From: an uncultured Eubacteriales bacterium
GTDB lineage: Bacteria; Bacillota; Clostridia; Oscillospirales; Oscillospiraceae
Length of the DNA: 21,646 nucleotides
Assembly (NCBI GenBank): GCA_900553135.1
Contig: USCO01000025.1
Coordinates: 1-21,646 of the forward strand
Direction: 5' to 3'
How positions within the stretch are numbered: the stretch's first letter is position 1; every line of letters starts with the position of its first letter. Shown here in pieces: positions 1-6,968 of the stretch. A model generated the notes under the pieces. The model was given only the letters and a program-made list of their open reading frames with translations, was not told the origin of the DNA and ran no database searches. A program made the translations under genes and the position numbers.

Positions 1-610
1 AAGATGCTCACAAAGACCGCCAGGATCACCACCACCACCGGTCCGGTGTTCACGATAAAGTCGGCAAAGCTCAGCCCGCGGCGCTGCCGATCATGATGTT
101 GGGCGGGTCGCCGATGAGGGTGGCCGTGCCGCCCACGTTGGAGGCCAAAATCTGAGAAAACAGAAAGGGCACGGGGTTGACCTCCAGGATCTGGGTAATG
201 GCGATGGTCATGGGGCCGATGAGCAGCACCGTGGTCACGTTATCCAGAAAGGCGGAGAGCACCGCGGTGATGACGGTGAACACCGCCAGGATGGCCATGG
301 GCTGGCCCCGGGTCAGCTTGGCCGAGCGGATGGCGATGTACTCAAAGAGGCCGGAGCTTTTCACCACGGCCACAAACAGCATCATCCCCACCAGCACGCC
401 GATGGTGTTGAGGTCCACATACTCCGCCGCCGTATCAACGGTGAGCACGTGGGTGAGCAGCAGCACCACCGCCCCTGCCAGGGCGGCCACGCTGCGGTGG
501 ACTTTTTCCGAGATGATGGCCGCCATCACCAGCAAAAAAACGCCCCCCGGAGCGCCTTGGGCCGGAATGGAGGGAAATGGGGCGCTCAGCCCTCTTTTTT
601 TGTCTGCCAT
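1..610 (-). pseudogene. SLC13/ArsB-NhaD-type ion permease, 5' part, frameshifted and cut by the window edge
   Basis: This is the N-terminal part of a membrane permease of the ion transporter superfamily (ArsB/NhaD/SLC13 type), which moves anions or exchanges Na+/H+. The diagnostic stretch is near residues 150-178: SNVGGTATLIGDPPNIMIG, typical of the family. Earlier residues include ISEKVHRSVAALAGA and hydrophobic segments. The frame meets TGA at 71-73 right after GSAAG. One frame over, the minus strand from about 72 to the window start reads SFADFIVNTGPVVVVILAVFVSI, which is the expected family continuation. One missing C between GGC and TGAGC would restore GLSF. This is therefore either a one-base frameshift mutation or an assembly error. 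The start at 610 has a weak AAAGGG-like ribosome site, and the first ~20 residues do not look like the usual first helix. Ion specificity cannot be told. Confidence 0.8.
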
Positions 611-638
611 TGCCCTTTTCTCCCGTTTGTGCTATACT
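610..638 (+). promoter_or_regulatory. Putative sigma-A promoter of rpoN
   Basis: TTGCCC (610-615) and TATACT (633-638) are 17 bp apart, and a TG one base before the -10 makes it an extended -10. Transcription would start near 645, about 60 nt before the rpoN start codon. A GGGAGGAG ribosome binding site lies at 689-696. Confidence 0.65.
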
Positions 639-659
639 TCTCTTGTCGCTTTGTCACAA
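631..659 (-). promoter_or_regulatory. Putative promoter of the ArsB/SLC13-type permease
   Basis: On the minus strand, TTGTGA (654-659) and TATAGC (631-636) are separated by 17 bp. The -10 is imperfect. It overlaps the opposing rpoN -10 hexamer, so the two divergent promoters would compete for polymerase. Confidence 0.45.
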
Positions 660-704
660 TTTTTCCTTTTTGTAGGTAATTTTTTGACGGGAGGAGAAGT
701 CGCC

Positions 705-2066
705 ATGAATCTGGAGCTGTCCCTGAAACAGACGCTGAAACTGACCCCCCAGATGCTCCAGTCCATGGAGATCCTGCAAATGAGCACCCTGGAGCTGGGT
801 CAGTATATCCAGGAGCTGGTGCAGAGCAATCCCGCCGCCGAGCTCAGCGAGCCCACGGGTCAGGGGGACGAGAGCGAGGAGATGTGGCAGCGTCTCCAGG
901 CCATGGCTGACGCCGACCACCAGAACCGCCAGTATGTCTCCGCCGACCGGGAGGAGCTGGACCCGCTGGCCCGGGTGGGCACCGACGGGGGGCTGGACGA
1001 CACCCTGGTCCTCCATCTCAGCCGCCAGCTGGAGCGCAGCCAGGCCTCCACCCTGGTGCTGCGGGGGGGCCAATTTCTGGCCGCCTGTCTGGATGAGGAC
1101 GGCTACCTCCGGGACGGTTTGGAGGAGCTGGCCCAGGCCAGCCGCCTGCCTTTGGGAATTTTAGAGGAGAGCCTTGCCCTGCTCCAGACCCTGGACCCGC
1201 CGGGGGTGGGGGCGCAGGACCTGTCCCAGTGCCTGGCCATCCAGCTGCGCCGCCGGGGAGAGACCGGCCCCGCCCTGGACATCGCCCTGCACCACCTGGA
1301 GCGGCTGGGCAAGCGGCAGTACCACGCCATCGCCCAGGCCCTGGGCATCTCCCAGGAGCAGGTGCTCCAGGCCCAGCAGGTCATTCAGTCCCTGGACCCC
1401 CGCCCCGGCGCCCCCTTTGCCCGGCGGGAGGCCCCCAACTACATCGTCCCCGACCTGGCTGTGGTGGCGGGGGAGCAGGGGCTCACTGTGGTCTATCAGG
1501 ACGGCTACCTCCCCTCCCTTCAGCTCAGCGGCTACTACTGCGCCCTGCAAAAGCAGAGCGCCGACGCCGAGGTGCGCCAATACCTCACCGAAAAGATCCG
1601 CCAGGCCCAGTGGGCCATCCAGGCGGTGGAGCAGCGCCGCTCCACCCTTCTCTCCTGCGCCCAGGCCATTGTGGACCGCCAGCAGGCCTTCTTTGCCCCC
1701 GGCGGCCACCTGGTCCCCCTGCGCCTGGCCGACATCGCCGGGGATCTGTCCATCCACGAGTCCACCGTCAGCCGGGCCATCCGGGAAAAATACCTGCAGT
1801 GCGCCCGGGGGGTCTATCCCCTGAGTTTCTTCTTCTCCCGGGAGGGGGGCGGCGGCTCCTCGGTGCACCGGGTAAAGGACCTGCTCAGCCGCCTGGTGGA
1901 GGAGGAGGACAAGGGAAAACCCCTCTCCGACCAGAAGCTGTGCCAGCTGCTGGAGGAGCAGGGCTGCGCCATTTCCCGGCGCACCGTGGCAAAATACCGG
2001 GACGAGCTGGGCATTCCCAGCGCCTCGGGCCGCAAGCAGCTGCCCGGGGGAAAGGAGCATACATGA
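705..2066 (+). CDS. rpoN: RNA polymerase sigma-54 factor RpoN
   Basis: Sigma-54 directs RNA polymerase to -24/-12 promoters and needs an ATP-hydrolysing enhancer-binding protein to open them. The product is 453 residues, close to the usual length. The N-terminus (LELSLKQTLKLTPQMLQSMEILQM) is the Gln/Leu-rich activator-interacting region I. The core-binding domain follows, then the HTH around IHESTVSRAIREKYLQC, then near residue 424 the RpoN box SRRTVAKYRDEL, one residue off the canonical ARRTVAKYR start. The frame is open further upstream, but that stretch is antisense to the permease. The ATG at 705 follows GGGAGGAG by 8 nt and begins the conserved protein. The stop overlaps the next gene's start (ATGA). 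No enhancer-binding protein gene is in the window, so its regulon must lie elsewhere. Confidence 0.95.
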   Translation: MNLELSLKQTLKLTPQMLQSMEILQMSTLELGQYIQELVQSNPAAELSEPTGQGDESEEMWQRLQAMADADHQNRQYVSADREELDPLARVGTDGGLDDTLVLHLSRQLERSQASTLVLRGGQFLAACLDEDGYLRDGLEELAQASRLPLGILEESLALLQTLDPPGVGAQDLSQCLAIQLRRRGETGPALDIALHHLERLGKRQYHAIAQALGISQEQVLQAQQVIQSLDPRPGAPFARREAPNYIVPDLAVVAGEQGLTVVYQDGYLPSLQLSGYYCALQKQSADAEVRQYLTEKIRQAQWAIQAVEQRRSTLLSCAQAIVDRQQAFFAPGGHLVPLRLADIAGDLSIHESTVSRAIREKYLQCARGVYPLSFFFSREGGGGSSVHRVKDLLSRLVEEEDKGKPLSDQKLCQLLEEQGCAISRRTVAKYRDELGIPSASGRKQLPGGKEHT

Positions 2067-2716
2067 AACCATACCGCGCCATCTGTTTTGACTTTGACTA
2101 CACCCTGGGAGACTCCACCGATTCCATCGTGGCAGGCTTCCAGTCCGCCTTTGCCCGCCTGGGCCACCCCATCCCCGACCGGGAGACGGTGCGGGGCACC
2201 ATCGGCTATCTGCTGGAGGACGCCTACGCCATGCTCACCGGGGATCAGGACCCCCAGCGCCAGGCCCTGTTCCGGGCCTACTTCCTTGAGGTGGCCAAGC
2301 CCCGCCAGCGGGAGGAGACCACCCTGTTCCCCGGAGCGGACACGCTGCTGCGGCAGCTCCATGAAAAGGGCGTGCGCCTTGGCATCGTCAGCACCAAGAC
2401 GGGGGAGACCATCCAGTACATCATGGACCGCCTGGGGCTGGGTGACACCCTGGAGTTTGTCATCGGCAGCTACGATGTCACCCACCACAAGCCCCACCCC
2501 GAGGGCATCCTGAAAGCCCTGGAGCGCATGGAGGTCCAGCCCCGGGAATTTCTCTACTGCGGGGACACGGTGCTGGACGCCCAGGCCGCCCAGGCCGCCG
2601 GGGTGGACTTCGCCGCCGTGCTCAACGGCACCACCCCCGCCGGGGATTTCCTTCCCTACCCCTGCGCCTTCGTCGCCCCCGACCTGGAGGCTCTGAAAAC
2701 CTGGCTGCTTGCGTAA
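2063..2716 (+). CDS. HAD-family hydrolase, phosphoglycolate phosphatase-like
   Basis: A 217-residue cytosolic HAD phosphohydrolase. Motif I is DFDYT, with nucleophile Asp10 and acid/base Asp12. Motif II is in IVSTKTG near residue 110, Lys143 sits in HHKPHPEG, and motif IV is CGDTVLDAQAA with Asp168 and Asp172. The insert at residues 16-85 looks like a helical C1 cap, as in Gph/PgmB-type enzymes. The physiological substrate cannot be inferred; phosphoglycolate, a sugar phosphate or a nucleotide are all possible. Its ATG overlaps the rpoN stop (ATGA) with AAAGGAG just upstream at 2051-2057, so it is cotranscribed and probably translationally coupled to rpoN. A functional link to sigma-54 is not evident. 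A terminator follows directly. Confidence 0.88.
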   Translation: MKPYRAICFDFDYTLGDSTDSIVAGFQSAFARLGHPIPDRETVRGTIGYLLEDAYAMLTGDQDPQRQALFRAYFLEVAKPRQREETTLFPGADTLLRQLHEKGVRLGIVSTKTGETIQYIMDRLGLGDTLEFVIGSYDVTHHKPHPEGILKALERMEVQPREFLYCGDTVLDAQAAQAAGVDFAAVLNGTTPAGDFLPYPCAFVAPDLEALKTWLLA

Positions 2717-2722
2717 GAAAAG

Positions 2723-2757
2723 AAAAGGCCGCGGAGCAAATGCTCCGCGGCCTTTTT
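2723..2757. terminator. Bidirectional intrinsic terminator
   Basis: A 12-bp perfect stem, GGCCGCGGAGCA (2727-2738) with TGCTCCGCGGCC (2741-2752), has a 2-nt gap, so the real loop is slightly larger. It is flanked by AAAA on the left and TTTTT on the right. It can end the rpoN-HAD transcript rightward and the convergent YfcC-type carrier transcript leftward. Confidence 0.9.
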
Positions 2758-4148
2758 CAGTATAGATAGGCGGAAATCACAATAAAGGCGGTTTGCAGCA
2801 CCACCATGATGAAGAACAAGGGGGCCATAAACCGGTACCACTTGTTCAGGGGGATGCCCATGAGCCCGCACTGCAGGGCGCAGGCGGTGGGCCAGAACAT
2901 GTCGGAGAAGCCGTCGCCGAAGCAGTAAGCCAGCACCGCGGTCTCCCGTCCCACCCCCACAATGTCGGCCACAGGCACCATGATGGGCATGGTGATGGTG
3001 GCCTGACTGCTGGAGCCGGTGATGAAGAAGTTGATGACATTCTGCAAAAACAGCATGCCCACCGCCGCCAGGGCCTTGTTCCCGCTGCCCAGCAGCTTGG
3101 ACAGGCCGTAGACGATGGTGTCCGAGATCATGGCGTCCTGCATGGTGAGCAAAATGCCCCGGGTAAACCCAATGACCAGCAGGGAGGGGACGATGGACCG
3201 GGTGGACTCGATGAAGCTCTTGCAGATCTCGGTGGCGGAGTAGCCCCCGGCGATGCCGGTGACCACCATCATCATCAAAAACCAGGCGGCGATCTCGTCC
3301 ACATACCATCCCCAGGCGCTGGTGCCGTAGAGCAGCACGCCGATGGTGACAAAAAACAGCAGCAGGCAGATCTTCTGCCGCAGGGTCATCTCCCCGCCGT
3401 CCTCCGCGGGGGCGGGAGGCACCGCCGCCTGCTCCCCATAGATGATGGAGCGGGTGGGGTCGGCCTTGACCCGCTTGGCGTAGCGCATCACGTACCACAC
3501 CGAGGCGCTTTGGAACACCAGGAAGATGACCACCCGGTACCAAAGGCCGGAAGAAATGGGAAGCTCAGCAATACTCTGGGCGATGCCCACAGAAAAGGGG
3601 TTGGTAATGGCGGCGGCAAAGCCGGTGGCTACCCCCACGTAGACCACCGCGCCGCCCACTACCGCGTCATAGCCCAGGGCCACGGTGATGCCCATGAACA
3701 CGGAGATGAGGCCGTAGACCTCCTCAAAAATGCCCAGGGTGGCCCCCAGAATGCCGAACAGGAACATACACACCGGGATCAGCAGATAGGTGCGGCTACC
3801 CAGCTTTCGGGTCAGCACCCGGATGGCACGGTTCAGCGTGCCGTTTTCCGTGAGCATATAGACATAGCCGTAGGCAAACACAATGAGAAACATAATGTCT
3901 GCCGCGCTGACATAGCCCCGCTGAAGGGCCAGGAAAATGTCAAATATCCCTGGCCGTATCCCCTCAATATAGTGGAAGGAATCGGGCAGAACCACCATTC
4001 TGCCGCTGGCTGCGTCCATCACCCGGTCATACTCTCCTGCCGGGATGAGGTAGGTCATCACCACCACACACAGCAAAATCCCCGTAAGGAGCACATAGGT
4101 GTGGGGCATTTTGATCCGAGACAGTCTCTCTCTCACACGCTCGATCAT
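2757..4148 (-). CDS. YfcC/DcuC-superfamily membrane carrier, copy A
   Basis: A 463-residue integral membrane protein of the YfcC family (C4-dicarboxylate anaerobic carrier superfamily). It has about a dozen hydrophobic segments and the family hallmark IPAGEYDRV near residue 36. It resembles the 5409-6818 carrier throughout: KMPHTYV at the N-terminus, the YGYVYMLTENGT region, ATEICKSFIESTRSIV, SSQATITMPIM and PLNKWYRFMAPLF. Members are predicted secondary transporters of organic acids, amino acids or small peptides; the substrate here is unknown. AGAAAGGAT lies about 11 nt before the ATG. It lies 30 nt downstream of the amidohydrolase gene and is probably the last gene of that operon, ending at the shared terminator. 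Confidence 0.85.
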   Translation of the reverse strand: MIERVRERLSRIKMPHTYVLLTGILLCVVVMTYLIPAGEYDRVMDAASGRMVVLPDSFHYIEGIRPGIFDIFLALQRGYVSAADIMFLIVFAYGYVYMLTENGTLNRAIRVLTRKLGSRTYLLIPVCMFLFGILGATLGIFEEVYGLISVFMGITVALGYDAVVGGAVVYVGVATGFAAAITNPFSVGIAQSIAELPISSGLWYRVVIFLVFQSASVWYVMRYAKRVKADPTRSIIYGEQAAVPPAPAEDGGEMTLRQKICLLLFFVTIGVLLYGTSAWGWYVDEIAAWFLMMMVVTGIAGGYSATEICKSFIESTRSIVPSLLVIGFTRGILLTMQDAMISDTIVYGLSKLLGSGNKALAAVGMLFLQNVINFFITGSSSQATITMPIMVPVADIVGVGRETAVLAYCFGDGFSDMFWPTACALQCGLMGIPLNKWYRFMAPLFFIMVVLQTAFIVISAYLY

Positions 4149-4178
4149 ACCCTCAACCGATCCTTTCTATATGATCGT

Positions 4179-5315
4179 TTAGTTCTCTACCCAGGCTCCG
4201 TTCAGCAGCACCCGCTCCACGGCCACGTCGTGGGCGAAGGGATGCTTATTCCAGATGACGATGTCGGCGTCCAGACCCTCCTTCAGCTGGCCCTTGCGCC
4301 CGTCGATGCCAATGACCTGGGCGGGGTTGAGGGTAATGGCCTTCAGGGCCTCCACCTCGTCCATGCCGTAGCGCACGGCCAGACCGGCGTACACGGTGAG
4401 GAAGTACAGGGGGGTCACGTCGTGGTCGGCAGTGAGACACACCTTCAGTCCGGCCTTGCTCAGCACGCCGGCGGTGGCGTAGGTCTTGTTCCAGGTCTCC
4501 TGCTTGGAGCGGGGGGTCATGCCGGGGCCCACGATGACAGGATAGGGGTTCTCGGCCAGGTAGTCGGCAACGGCGATGCCGTCGGTGCAGTGGACCAGCA
4601 CCATGTCCAGGTCGTACTCCTTGGCGATGCGGATGGCAGTGCAGATATCGTCGGAGCGGTGGACATGGACGTGAATGGGCATCTCCCGGTTGATGACCCG
4701 CAGCATGTTCTCCATGCCCAGGTCCCGCTTAAAGTATGCCCCGCTCTCCATGGCCTCCTCCTTGCTGTGGCGGTAGTCCATGGCCTCCTCCAGGCACTTG
4801 CGCAGGTGGTAGGCGGTGCCCATGCGGGAGGTGAAGCCGTTCTTGGCGCACTTGGGGTTCTCGCCCAGGCTGCACTTCATGGCGGTGTAGCGCCGCAACA
4901 CCATCTCGTCGGCCACCTTGCCCTTGAGCTGGATGGCGGTGCACACGCCGCCCACCACCGCGTCGCTGCCGGGGCAGACGCAGGCGGCAGTGACGCCGGC
5001 CCGCACGGAGTCGGCCACCGCACGGTCAAAGGGATAGATGCCGTCCAGCACCTCCAGCTCGGGGGTGAGAGGGCCGGAGTAGTCGTTGCAGTCGTCGCCC
5101 AGCGCGCCCATGCCCTCTTCGCTGATGCAGATGTGGCTGTGGGCGTCGATGAGACCGGGGGTGACGAAGCAGCCCGCCGCGTCTACCACTTCCTCGCCGG
5201 GCAGGGGCTGGATCTCCTGGGCCACCAGGGCGATCTTCTCTCCCTCCACCCGGATGTCCCGGGTGACAAAGCCGCCCTGGTCAAAGAGCAGGACAGAACC
5301 GTTCTTGATGATCAT
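4179..5315 (-). CDS. Amidohydrolase, imidazolonepropionase-like (COG1228 type)
   Basis: A 378-residue metal-dependent hydrolase, probably cytosolic and acting on a cyclic amide or an N-acyl/peptide-like bond. The N-terminal beta domain (IIKNGSVLLFD) precedes the TIM barrel. Visible metal or catalytic residues are His59 and His61 (DAHSH), Lys147 in KCSLGENPK (candidate carboxylated lysine), His215/217/219 in HVHVH, His242 (LVHCTDG) and Asp297 (TADHD). The C-terminus ends in the usual GQLKEGLDADIVIW strand. I chose the ATG at 5315 because AAAGGAG lies about 10 nt upstream and IIKNGS is the normal family start; an in-frame ATG 11 codons earlier lacks both. It sits between two paralogous carriers, so it likely processes what they import. 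The exact substrate is not predictable. Confidence 0.85.
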   Translation of the reverse strand: MIIKNGSVLLFDQGGFVTRDIRVEGEKIALVAQEIQPLPGEEVVDAAGCFVTPGLIDAHSHICISEEGMGALGDDCNDYSGPLTPELEVLDGIYPFDRAVADSVRAGVTAACVCPGSDAVVGGVCTAIQLKGKVADEMVLRRYTAMKCSLGENPKCAKNGFTSRMGTAYHLRKCLEEAMDYRHSKEEAMESGAYFKRDLGMENMLRVINREMPIHVHVHRSDDICTAIRIAKEYDLDMVLVHCTDGIAVADYLAENPYPVIVGPGMTPRSKQETWNKTYATAGVLSKAGLKVCLTADHDVTPLYFLTVYAGLAVRYGMDEVEALKAITLNPAQVIGIDGRKGQLKEGLDADIVIWNKHPFAHDVAVERVLLNGAWVEN

Positions 5316-5342
5316 GGTGTAAGCTCCTTTCTGTCTCGGACA

Positions 5343-5390
5343 GCGCAAAAGGATATGGAAGGGGAAGGTCCCCTTGCATACCCTTAGCGC
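5343..5390 (-). promoter_or_regulatory. Long intercistronic RNA hairpin between carrier B and the amidohydrolase
   Basis: In the 93-nt gap, the minus-strand RNA can fold into one 48-nt hairpin. The paired segments are GCGC/GCGC, AAGGGUAUG/CAUAUCCUU (one G-U pair) and AAGGGG/CCCCUU, with two small mismatches and an ACCUU loop. No U-tract follows, so it is not a classic terminator. It is likelier an mRNA processing or stability element that raises carrier B over the downstream genes. Confidence 0.6.
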
Positions 5391-5408
5391 ATGTGTTTTT
5401 GGTCAAAA

Positions 5409-6818
5409 TTAGTAGCCGATGGCCACCGCAATGGTCATGAAGATGACTTCCAGCACCAGCATCATGCCGAACAGGGGGGCCACAAAGCGGTACCACTTGT
5501 TCAGGGGCACGCCGCCCATGAGGCCGCAGCACAGAGCGCAGGAGGTGGGCCAGAAGCAGTCGGCAAAGCCGTTGCCGAACTGATAGGCCAGCACGGCGAT
5601 CTGCTTGGACAGACCCACCAGCTCGGCGGTGGGGGCCATGATGGGCATGGTGATGGTGGCCTGGCTGGTGGAGCCGTTGATGAAGAACTTGATGATGTTC
5701 TGCAGGAACAGCATGCCGTAGGCGGCCACATACTTGCTGGTACCCTCCAGCAGGTTCACCAGACCGTACACGATGGTGTCGGTGATGCAGCCCTGCTGCA
5801 TGAGCACGGTGATGCCGCGGGTGAAGCCCACGATGAGCATGGAGGACACCATGGACTTGGTGGACTCGATGAAGGTTTTGCAGATCTCGGTGGCGGAGTA
5901 GCCGCTGATGATGCCGGCCACCACCATGGCCATGAGGAACAGGGCGGCGATCTCATCCACGTACCAGCCCAGGTTCAGCACGGAGTAGGTGAGGAAGCCG
6001 ATGACGCCGAAGAACTCCAGCAGACACAGCTTCTGGCGCACGGTCATCTTCACGCCGTCCAGATCCTCCAGGCCCTTGCTCTCCACGCTGTCGATCTCCA
6101 CGCCGTGGAGCAGAGAGCGGGTGGGATCGGCCTTCACCTTGCTGGCGTAGCGCATGAGGTAGGTAATGGCCAGGATCTCAAAGGCCACGAAGATGGCCCA
6201 GCGCAGGCCCATACCGGAATAGAGCTCCACGCCCGCCACGTCCTGGGCCACGGCGATGTTGAAGGGGTTGGTGGTACCGGCGGCATAGCCCAGGGACACA
6301 CCCAGGAAAATGGTGGCGCCGCCTACGATGGCGTCGTATCCCAGGGCCATAAAGATTCCCACGAACACTGGGAATAGTCCGTATACCTCCTCATAGATAC
6401 CCATGGTGGAACCAAGCACGCCCAGAACCAGCATGGTAATGGGGATGAGCAGCTGTACCCGTTTGCCCACCTTCCTGACCATGGTTCCCAGTGCCTTGTC
6501 CATGGTGCCGTTCTTGGTCAGCACGTAGACAAAGCCATAGGAGAAGATGATGAGGAACATGATGTTGGCCGATTCCACGTAGCCCTGCTGCAGGGCCAGG
6601 AACAGGTCGAAGATGCCGGGGGCATCCACGTCGATCTCATGGTAGGTGCCGTCCACAACCACCATCTTGCCGGACACGGGGTCCTCCACACGGTCGTACT
6701 CGCCCGCGGGAATGATGTGGGTGAGAACCAGCATCAAAACCATGATGCACACCAGAATCACGTAGGTGTGGGGCATTTTGAAGTTTTTGAACCACTTCTT
6801 CTTTTCTGTTTTCTCCAT
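5409..6818 (-). CDS. YfcC/DcuC-superfamily membrane carrier, copy B
   Basis: A 469-residue integral membrane protein and the closer-to-promoter paralogue of the carrier at 2757-4148. It shares KMPHTYVI, IPAGEYDRVEDP, YGFVYVLTKNGT, GYSATEICKTFIEST, STSQATITMPIM and PLNKWYRFVAPLF. By eye about half of positions match. It has about twelve hydrophobic segments and no signal peptide. The family imports organic acids, amino acids or peptides by secondary transport; the substrate is unknown. A GAGGAGAG ribosome site precedes the ATG. It is first in a leftward operon (carrier B, amidohydrolase, carrier A) driven by a MerR-type promoter shared with the divergent regulator gene. Two divergent copies around one enzyme suggest an old tandem duplication, with carriers that differ in substrate range or in import versus product export. 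Confidence 0.87.
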   Translation of the reverse strand: MEKTEKKKWFKNFKMPHTYVILVCIMVLMLVLTHIIPAGEYDRVEDPVSGKMVVVDGTYHEIDVDAPGIFDLFLALQQGYVESANIMFLIIFSYGFVYVLTKNGTMDKALGTMVRKVGKRVQLLIPITMLVLGVLGSTMGIYEEVYGLFPVFVGIFMALGYDAIVGGATIFLGVSLGYAAGTTNPFNIAVAQDVAGVELYSGMGLRWAIFVAFEILAITYLMRYASKVKADPTRSLLHGVEIDSVESKGLEDLDGVKMTVRQKLCLLEFFGVIGFLTYSVLNLGWYVDEIAALFLMAMVVAGIISGYSATEICKTFIESTKSMVSSMLIVGFTRGITVLMQQGCITDTIVYGLVNLLEGTSKYVAAYGMLFLQNIIKFFINGSTSQATITMPIMAPTAELVGLSKQIAVLAYQFGNGFADCFWPTSCALCCGLMGGVPLNKWYRFVAPLFGMMLVLEVIFMTIAVAIGY

Positions 6819-6889
6819 AGTCTCTCCTCGCTTCTTGCCGCAAAATATCGAGGCCGCCTTACCCTCCGGCGCGCCCCGTATCGAGGAAA

Positions 6890-6920
6890 AGTATACACAT
6901 TAAAGTTACTTGAATGTCAA
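6890..6920 (-). promoter_or_regulatory. MerR-type promoter of the carrier-amidohydrolase operon
   Basis: On the minus strand, a perfect -35 TTGACA (6915-6920) and a -10 TATACT (6890-6895) are 19 bp apart. Such a long spacer with good hexamers is the classic arrangement that MerR-family activators correct by distorting DNA. A dyad fills the spacer. Transcription would start near 6883, giving a ~65-nt leader. Confidence 0.85.
6897..6917. promoter_or_regulatory. MerR-family operator, 21-bp near-perfect dyad
   Basis: Arms ACATTnAAGT and ACTTnAATGT flank a single central base at 6907; only the one paired position inside each arm breaks the symmetry. It fills the 19-bp spacer of the operon promoter and overlaps the -35 of the divergent regulator gene. 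Activation of the operon and autorepression of the regulator would both follow from one bound dimer. Confidence 0.85.
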
Positions 6921-6938
6921 CCATTATTGTGCTAAAAT
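6910..6938 (+). promoter_or_regulatory. Promoter of the MerR-family regulator gene
   Basis: TTGAAT (6910-6915) and TAAAAT (6933-6938) are 17 bp apart, with an extended-10 TG at 6930-6931. The -35 lies inside the MerR dyad, so the regulator should repress itself. An AAGGAG ribosome site precedes the ATG at 6969. Confidence 0.75.
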
Positions 6939-6968
6939 TGTAAGAAAGCCTTTCAGCAAGGAGCAATC

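Noticed and set aside
177..704. An upstream in-frame extension of rpoN.
   Set aside because: It is antisense to the permease, contains the rpoN promoter and leader, and the conserved sigma-54 N-terminus starts exactly at the ATG with a good ribosome site at 705.
5331..5343. CTGTC-tcg-GACAG as a third NiaR site.
   Set aside because: The half-sites are 3 bp apart, not 2, the centre is not TT/AA, the flanks do not match, and it lies inside an operon.
2793..5387. A very long open frame on the plus strand (over 860 codons).
   Set aside because: It is antisense to the carrier A and amidohydrolase genes, rich in His, Gly and Gln as expected from a GC-rich shadow frame, and has no recognisable domain.
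6846..6886. Direct repeat TATCGAGG (6846-6853 and 6879-6886) in the carrier B leader.
   Set aside because: Eight bases, no symmetry and no clear role; it could be chance.
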